This document shows, one piece after another, positions 58,401 to 64,000 of a DNA stretch of 64,000 nucleotides. The notes below the pieces were generated by a model, which was not told the DNA's origin, ran no database searches, and saw only the letters and a program-made list of their open reading frames with translations. The first letter of the stretch is position 1. Each line of letters starts with the position of its first letter. Source of the stretch: Spinacia oleracea (taxonomy: Eukaryota; Streptophyta; Magnoliopsida; Caryophyllales; Amaranthaceae); the NCBI RefSeq assembly GCF_020520425.1, contig NC_079490.1, forward strand, positions 558,001 through 622,000, written 5' to 3'. Both the position numbers and the translations under genes were made by a program.

Positions 58401-58446
58401 TATTAAAAGGTTATTTTAGAAAAGAGAGAATTGTCGGGGTGTTACA
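55424..58446 (+). repeat. 3' LTR of the GAG-only element
   Basis: 3,023 bp, same length and, where read, the same sequence as the 5' LTR (constant offset 6,654). The identity over 3 kb points to very recent insertion. Confidence 0.92.
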
Positions 58447-61441
58447 GGCTCGTAATCCATGGGTGGACAGGTGTCCGTGGTGCATGCATAACCGGTAGAT
58501 AGGAAGATGGTAGTTTATATACCGCCAGACAAACTATGTCTTTCACTTTCATTTATCATGTTTTATGTATTTTTACTAAGCCTTGGCTTGTATTTCAGTT
58601 GAAATAACATAACTCTTTTAGATCATAAAACATCATTTTGATCCTGGGATCAATAAAATATCATTTCCTTCATAGCATTTCATAAACATCATTTTATGAG
58701 AAAACTCAATCAAATCATATTATAAGAAACAATTCAATCAAATCATATTTCATCCCACAATCCTTAAAACACATCAAAACATTTAATTCATAAATTCAAT
58801 CATAACGTCATATTTTCATAAATCATATTTATAAGGGGATTGCGGGTACTAGCGATAGCCGTTACCTCACTTCCACGATTTTGCTAAGGGTTTTCCTTGG
58901 TTCGTTCGTCCTGAGCTCCAAGTCCAGTTTCCAAAAGCCCAAATGAGTGTAGCCCAATTTAATTTGTGGTTTTTAAGGATAATATAACCAAAAACCAAAA
59001 ATTGGTTTTGGTTTTCTGGGAGCAGGACCCGAAACAGGGGAGGGGGAGAAGGGACGCACGAGGAGGAGGAAAGGGAGGAGGGAGGAGGGAAAGGTGGCGG
59101 CTGGGCTCGGTGGTCTGATGCGACGGTGATGGTGGGCGGTGGTTCGCGGCGGAGGAGCAGCTTGAGAGAGGAGGAGGAACACGATTTTGGGTGAGAAGCA
59201 GGGGAGGTTCGGGGGGGTGTTTCAGGGAGTTCTGGGCGGCGGCAAGGTGGCTTTTGGGGCGGTAGTTGATTAGCAAGGTGGGGATGGTGGTTGGAGGTGG
59301 TGGTGTGCGGCGTGGTGTTGGTGCGGTGGAGCGAAAGAGAGGAAATAAGGGAGAGTAGGGGAGGTGGGTCGCGAAGGAGGTGAGAGCAGGGGGAGGTACG
59401 GTGGGTGTGCGGTGGTGCTGGAGGGAGACGGTGGTCAAGGTGGTTGTTGGACGGAGGTGGCAGTAGTGGTGGCTGGTGGTTGCAGTGGTGTTTGCGGTGG
59501 TGGTTCGAATTAAGGAAGAACAAGGGAATGATTTTTTTCTCAGTTTGTGAATTGATTTTGGTAATGAAATTGATCAGAAATTGAAGGAATTTGTAAGTTT
59601 TGTGAAGGATTCTAGAAGAGGAAGGCCTTGGGGCTCAAGAAAATGTATGGGGACTGATTTGAGGGAAGGTGGGATATGCGTGGGGAGCAAGGCGGTAAAG
59701 TAGATAAATAAATTTTCCTTTTTTTTTAATATTATTTTATTAATTTCATAATATTTGGCAAAAATTCAGAAATTGTAATTAATTTTCGGAAATTGCTTAA
59801 AATAATTCCTTAAAAAAAAAATTAGCGTTAACGAAAAAAATAAATTAATTTCAGTTTATAAATTCGTCGTTTAAAATAAATCGTGAAAACGATTAAAATA
59901 ACGAAATTCGATTATTCGTAATTTAATTTAAAACGAAATTAAGTTAATAAATATTTTTAATTTTAATAAATCGAGTTTAAAATTTCGGGGTATTACAGAA
60001 CTACTAGTCATCTTGCATTCTAGTCGTCTAACGTTTTCTATGCGTCCATCTTTATAGAAAACTCCGACCAGGGACCTTTTTCAACTTTTGACATTCAAGT
60101 TCACTTGATAGACATTTCTTAGTCACAGGACTGGTCCTGACAGTCTATCTTGAATATATCGTCAAATTGAAGGGACTCATCATTTAATACTAAACCAAGA
60201 TTAAATGGAATATGAAAATACATTTCATATATGATAAATGTTCAACCCCAATGTTTTACAACCATGGGCCTCGAACCCATCTTTAAAACAATTAGTGAAA
60301 TTTCAAAACTATGCTTGATTTCCAGTGCCACAATGTGAGTGTTGTTTCTCACTTGTTGCATAGGTTTAGTTATCATGCTTTGCCAATCTTGATATCCTTT
60401 TCATCGAACAATATTCGAGATATGATGATAAGATCTTTTGAGTTTGTTTATTATGTGATCTAGTCTTTCTTACTACAATAGTGGTTCTACGCATTTCTCA
60501 ATGAAGAACCATCAAGTTAGCAGACGGTTTTCTTGCTTCAAGAGTGGTTATACGCATTTTTCAATGAAGAACCATCAAGCCAGCAGATAGGTGACCTACC
60601 CAAGTTCAGTGAAGAACTTTAAACAACCCTGTTTTATTGCTTCTTAGGCAATAATTACTTTTACTTCAACTGTATAAGTTGCTAGTGATGCTTTGGTTGG
60701 ATTTACTTATCCAAGCAATTCACAGATATGTGGAAGACTTTCCAGCTGTATCTTAGAACATAGAAATTAATATTTAATTTCCCACGCAACAACTCATGGT
60801 CTCCGATCCATGTTGCCATTTCAAAACACGATGCTCTATAGCTCGTCCTTGCCAATGGTTAACTCCAAAGGGATCTTGCTTGATCCTTTACCAGTGTTTA
60901 TGCGTGTAGCATCAATATTTAGCATATCTTTATTTCCTTGAATCAATAACTATTCCTATGTACCTTTTCAAGTACCATAAGTATTCTTGATCTCAATCTA
61001 GTTGATTTTCACTTAGATCAATAGAGATTGGTATATGTTCGTCATGCCTAAAGTCATACGATACGTTTTTGGCGATCCTCATATTATATCATACATGATA
61101 AATTCTTTTGCAGAATAATTCCCAATTGAATTCTATTCATGTAACTTAAGCTCATTCTAGTTTCAGTAGATACTAAAACCAGTTAAATTCTTTGACATAT
61201 AATATAGGTTAAGAATCTCACTTAGATACTTTGATGTTTATCTTAGTAAATGCTTATACATAGTTCAAACATTCATTACTTAGATTTATTCATATGGATC
61301 GAATATCTCCAATGGAGTCTTTCGTGTTTGATTTAGTAAATACCATTACTTAATCCAAAACAATATCATAAGATCTTTGTAAATAGATCTTAATACCCAG
61401 TATGTACTAAGTTTCGCCTTGGTCCATCATTGGTCCATCAT

Positions 61442-61655
61442 TTATGTATTGTGTATGTGATTAGCATGTATTATGTATAACTGTGGAGTACTTTGAAATA
61501 TTTTAATAGTCATGTTAGAATGTGTACTCTTCCTGTTGGATATGATTGGATCTAATTAGAAACTATAGGACATTAGGCCTGATTGAAACTTGATAAATCC
61601 GATAGTAAGTTTCATTGGACCTGATTGAAATTTATCTGAACTTATTGAGACTTTT
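61442..61655. repeat. Dispersed repeat, copy 2 of 2
   Basis: Same sequence and orientation as 32556-32804, but about 35-45 bases shorter in the middle. It abuts the right limit of the copia-type fossil. Confidence 0.85.
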
Positions 61656-61855
61656 TTCTTTAACAAAATGAAATTTATCAAAATTATTGAATCTAAAACT
61701 TAGTATTAAGCTTAAGCATAGTTTTGAAATTTCACTAATTATATGTTTTGTAAATAGTGTAGTAATTTTTATTGTAACTATTTAAATTAAATTAATTAAG
61801 GTATTCTACTAATACATACAAGTTGCCAAATAGTTAAGGATTAGAATGTACTTAC

Positions 61856-62186
61856 CAAATGTTGCCGAAGACATGGTGGTTTGATTTGTTAAAGAACTTC
61901 CATTATGAATAATGAAAGTCTTTTCGATCCCTTGACCGGTCATGACTATGTTTGTCTTGTCGTTTTGCACGAGAACTTGCTCGTGATACTCCTTGGCTTG
62001 TAGGGTAATGTATACCGGGCAAGAACTATTGCTAGGAGCCGCCTCCAAGGCCTCGAAAATGGTGGCATAGTTGCCATAGCCCTCCAAGGAAACCGTTCCA
62101 TAAGATCCATTACTAGTAGCTAGATATGTGTAAGTAATAAGAAGTATTGTTACTAATTGAGCTACTCTTTGTTGGATGGAAAACAT
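61856..62186 (-). pseudogene. Pectinesterase (pectin methylesterase), exon 1 only
   Basis: The minus strand, ATG 62186, gives 110 codons ending at an intact donor (ACATTTG|GTAAGTAC at 61856). A signal peptide (VAQLVTILLITYTYLATSNG) leads to the N-terminal part of the catalytic domain: YGNYATIFEALEAAPSNSSC, PVYITLQAKEYHEQVLVQND and KTNIVMTGQGIEKTFIIHNG. That matches the plant type without a pro-region (usually DGSGNYTTI..A...AP, then VLVQNDKTNIVMIGDG). The intron phase after SATF fits the family. The catalytic Asp/Arg exons are absent: downstream DNA is repeat and transposon and the next gene is unrelated. The exon itself shows no break. Confidence 0.75.
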
Positions 62187-62320
62187 TTTGAAGAGAAAAA
62201 CAGAAGAAATTATTGGAAACTAGAGGAGTTAAGTGTATAGTAGGAGAGGATAGAAAGAGATGTAGTAAAAATTGGCTTAGTAGAAAGAGTTGTAGGAAAT
62301 TGATCAATGCTTCAAAGTTA

Positions 62321-62328
62321 TATTTATA
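62321..62328 (-). promoter_or_regulatory. TATA box of the pectinesterase stump
   Basis: The minus strand reads GCTATAAATATAAC about 135 bases before the ATG, an excellent plant TATA box. The promoter of the broken gene may still fire into the transposon nest. Confidence 0.55.
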
Positions 62329-63106
62329 GCACATTAATGCAAAGTGATTAAGAACTAATTAAGCAAGTATTATTAAACTTCAAATGTGATTATTATTGAT
62401 AATCTTACTTAGTCCCTTTGTTTTTGAGTTTCTGTTGAATGTCTATATCTAAAATGTATAACTAGTATAGTAGTATAATTGTTGAGAATGGACCAAGACT
62501 AAGACCTTAGGCCCAAATGGACAATGGCCCAAATGCATGTATGCATCAAAATGGACAATTATCTTCTAATAGAGATTATCAAAATTACAATTTATATTCT
62601 TAGTAGTCATTTGCATATGCATACATTGTATAATTATAAATTCAACCCCTACTCACCCCCAACCCCACCCCTTTACACATTTTCCACTAACTACATTAAA
62701 ATAATACCCCACTATCAACTACTACCTATTAAATTAAATAAGTCAATTCAAGTCTCTTAAACTCTGTGCCGGTCAAACCGGGTCTAGTATTCCGAGACGG
62801 AGGGAGTATCTCATTAATATACATAATAACTAAAAGAAGTCTTATTCTTTTTACATGCACTACCTATAGCTTTTTTTTTTTTTTTAAAGATACAACTATA
62901 CAAGTAATACAATGACATAAGGTGATTACAACAATTCTTTGTTTTAGATTAGATGAAATAGGGGACTAATAATCCAATATGTTCTTGGACTAAAAGAAGC
63001 AGCTTCAAAGTTCAAATTCATTGTCTGTATTAAGGCTAGTATAGCCCAAGTTATTAAGGCCCATAATCTTGCTACACAGAGAGGAAGGCCTGATGTGCGC
63101 AAATTA
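62329..63106. other. Intergenic, with one broken Stowaway end
   Basis: No gene. GAGACGGAGGGAGTA at 62794-62808 is a Stowaway right end; the matching left end near 62407 (TACTTAGTCCCTTTG) is weak. The rest is AT-rich. Confidence 0.45.
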
Positions 63107-64000
63107 TTAGGTGTATCCGGTTGCGTGTAGCTCTACACGCAACCGGGTTAAAACTAGGTCGTTTTGATATTTTTTGCCAAAAAAAATGTAAAATCGCATA
63201 ACTAACTTCCCCCCAAAACCACGCATATCATGGTTACTTTACAAAAACAATCAGTTATTTTTATTGATTAAAAAAGTCAAAGATTCTATTAATATTTTAA
63301 CAAATCTTTACAAAAACAATCAGTTACTTTTATTTGCATTTAAATCTTTAACAATTTATATTGTTTTATTTGCGGTTTTTTCATACTCCATATTTCTCGT
63401 ATCATGTACAATATGGAGTAGAAATACAATACATGTGTAAAGGCATATAAAAAACAAATCCTAAAACAAAAATACATTGAAGGTGTAAAAGTACATGATA
63501 GGACAAAAAAAATACATTTAACCAAAAGCACATAACTAAGACCAAAAACACATTACTATATATAAAACTACATCTTACTTCACATATAAGTACATATTTA
63601 CAACTACAAGCACATAACTATGACCAAAAAAACATTATTTCACATAAAAGTACATATTTACAACTACAAGCACATAACTAGGAAGAAAAGCACATGTTCA
63701 ATTGGAAAAGAAAATCAACGCAAAATAGGACAAATTCTAATTACTGGTTGATAAACACTACGTCTGCCATTGATTAAGATGCACGTCTGTTCTTGGGTGT
63801 AAAAAAAACCCATGAAATTCCAATTAATAATAGATAAAATTATCAAAAACTGTCAAAATAAATGAAATTAACAATTAAATTACACATGAAAAGAACATCA
63901 ATACACACTTACTTGAATAAATGAAGATTAACACATACGTAATTTACGAATTTGAGCAACTGTGTCGCCTAATTTGCGATTTTTGGAGATGAAGATGTTC
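63107..64000 (-). mobile_element. Helitron-like 3' end, element runs past the window edge
   Basis: Read on the minus strand, a 14-bp-arm hairpin (63117-63146, arms CCGGTTGCGTGTAG around a two-base centre) is followed after a short spacer by CTAA and a T: the standard Helitron 3' signature. The same ending, with a different hairpin, occurs on the plus strand at 3790-3807. The body to the right holds tandem repeats and no gene I recognise. The 5' end lies beyond 64000, if present. Confidence 0.5.
63245..63705. repeat. Short tandem repeats inside the right-edge element
   Basis: TTTACAAAAACAATCAGTTA occurs at about 63239 and 63307. From about 63525 to 63700, AAGTACATATTTACAACTAC then AAGCACATAACTA recurs with a ~66-base period, two full units and a partial one. 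Confidence 0.8.

Larger units (their letters stand above)
48770..58446 (+). mobile_element. GAG-only LTR retrotransposon (TR-GAG type), looks structurally whole and very young
   Basis: Two LTRs of 3,023 bp (48770-51792 and 55424-58446) flank a 3,631-bp internal region, with target repeats GGCTC at 48765-48769 and 58447-58451. Ends are TGTAATCCCCC and GGGGTGTTACA. I saw no difference between the LTRs where I compared them, and all open stretches in them are identical, so insertion is recent. The inside holds a primer site, an extra ORF, gag with two zinc knuckles, and two polypurine tracts. There is no reverse transcriptase, RNase H or integrase, so it must depend on a partner. The gag and the ends suggest Ty3/gypsy, probably a Tekay-like chromovirus relative. 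It is inserted in the solo LTR of a related family. Confidence 0.92.
48173..59997 (-). mobile_element. Solo LTR (~2.14 kb without its insert), Ty3/gypsy-like, fossil
   Basis: On the minus strand it starts TGTAATACCCCGAAATTT at 59997 and ends CGGGGCGTTACA at 48173, with target repeat GAACT at 48168-48172 and 59998-60002. Without the nested element it is 597 + 1,546 = 2,143 bp. Both ends have the TGTAAyrCCCC/GGGGyrTTACA form of the nested element, so the two belong to related families. A GC-rich, Pro-coding open stretch (58867-59523, minus) takes the same place as one in the nested element. No internal region is left, as after LTR-LTR recombination. Confidence 0.85.
47611..61440 (-). mobile_element. 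Internal non-coding part of the copia-type fossil, split by later insertions
   Basis: The two parts, 47611-48172 and 60003-61440, flank a later insertion with a matching 5-bp repeat (GAACT), so they were once continuous. They hold no coding region I can recognise. The right limit near 61440 is where a dispersed repeat begins. Broken; no left-hand partner LTR is visible in the window. Confidence 0.5.

Noticed and set aside
58867-59523. Pro-rich 218-codon frame
   Set aside because: Lies in a solo LTR; composition reflects a CG-rich block and no domain is visible.
1-64000. CRISPR arrays, bacterial operons, rRNA
   Set aside because: None present; the window is plant nuclear DNA.

Overview
This is a plant nuclear window. 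It is AT-rich, has many short introns with GT..AG borders, carries Stowaway-, hAT- and Helitron-type elements, and holds a very large LTR element. The proteins are ordinary eudicot ones. I think Caryophyllales is likely, but only from the general look of the repeats.

Layout. 1-56: first codons of a secreted-protein gene running off the left edge (minus). 2.1-4.6 kb: two tandem GPI-anchored lipid-transfer proteins (minus) that differ by one intron. 4.7-18.1 kb: no intact gene. This stretch has a SINE-like piece, a ~95-bp repeat family, a ~600-bp direct duplication split by a hAT-like insertion, a ~2.8-kb near-continuous palindrome (11.8-14.6 kb) and several MITEs. 18.2-21.9 kb: GPI mannosyltransferase 2 (PIG-V), eight exons, 495 aa. 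22.3-22.7 kb: LINE tail. 23.5-28.6 kb: SF1-like KH-domain protein, 726 aa, with a short upstream ORF. 29.5-31.9 kb (minus): a 258-aa probable chloroplast membrane protein. 33.5-42.8 kb: a same-strand row of broken fragments of unrelated host genes (RD19-type cysteine protease, PLAC8, GH127, an unrecognised pair of exons, GDP-mannose 4,6-dehydratase, KXD1). Two sequences in it look like Helitron 5' ends (40744 and 42797, both pointing left), so I read it as one Helitron inserted in another, each carrying captured gene pieces. 43.9-45.1 kb (minus): an intact intronless RSL1D1-like nucleolar protein. 45.3-46.7 kb: a TIR element with a Stowaway inside it. 46.7-61.4 kb: a three-layer retrotransposon nest. 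61.9-62.2 kb (minus): exon 1 of a pectinesterase, cut off from the rest of the gene. 63.1 kb to the end: a Helitron-like terminus and short tandem repeats.

The nest is the clearest structure. A Ty1/copia-type remnant (minus) was hit by a Ty3/gypsy-like element now left as a 2.14-kb solo LTR (minus, target repeat GAACT). That solo LTR was hit in turn by a 9,677-bp element (plus, target repeat GGCTC). The last has two 3,023-bp LTRs in which I see no difference, a gag gene, an extra acidic ORF before gag and no pol: a young, non-autonomous GAG-only element.

The intact host genes have separate jobs: two feed the GPI-anchor theme (PIG-V builds anchors, the LTPGs wear them), one acts in RNA processing, one in ribosome biogenesis and one probably in the chloroplast. 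There is no operon-like organisation. Exon borders were set by eye from GT/AG and reading phase. Family names rest on remembered motifs, not searches.
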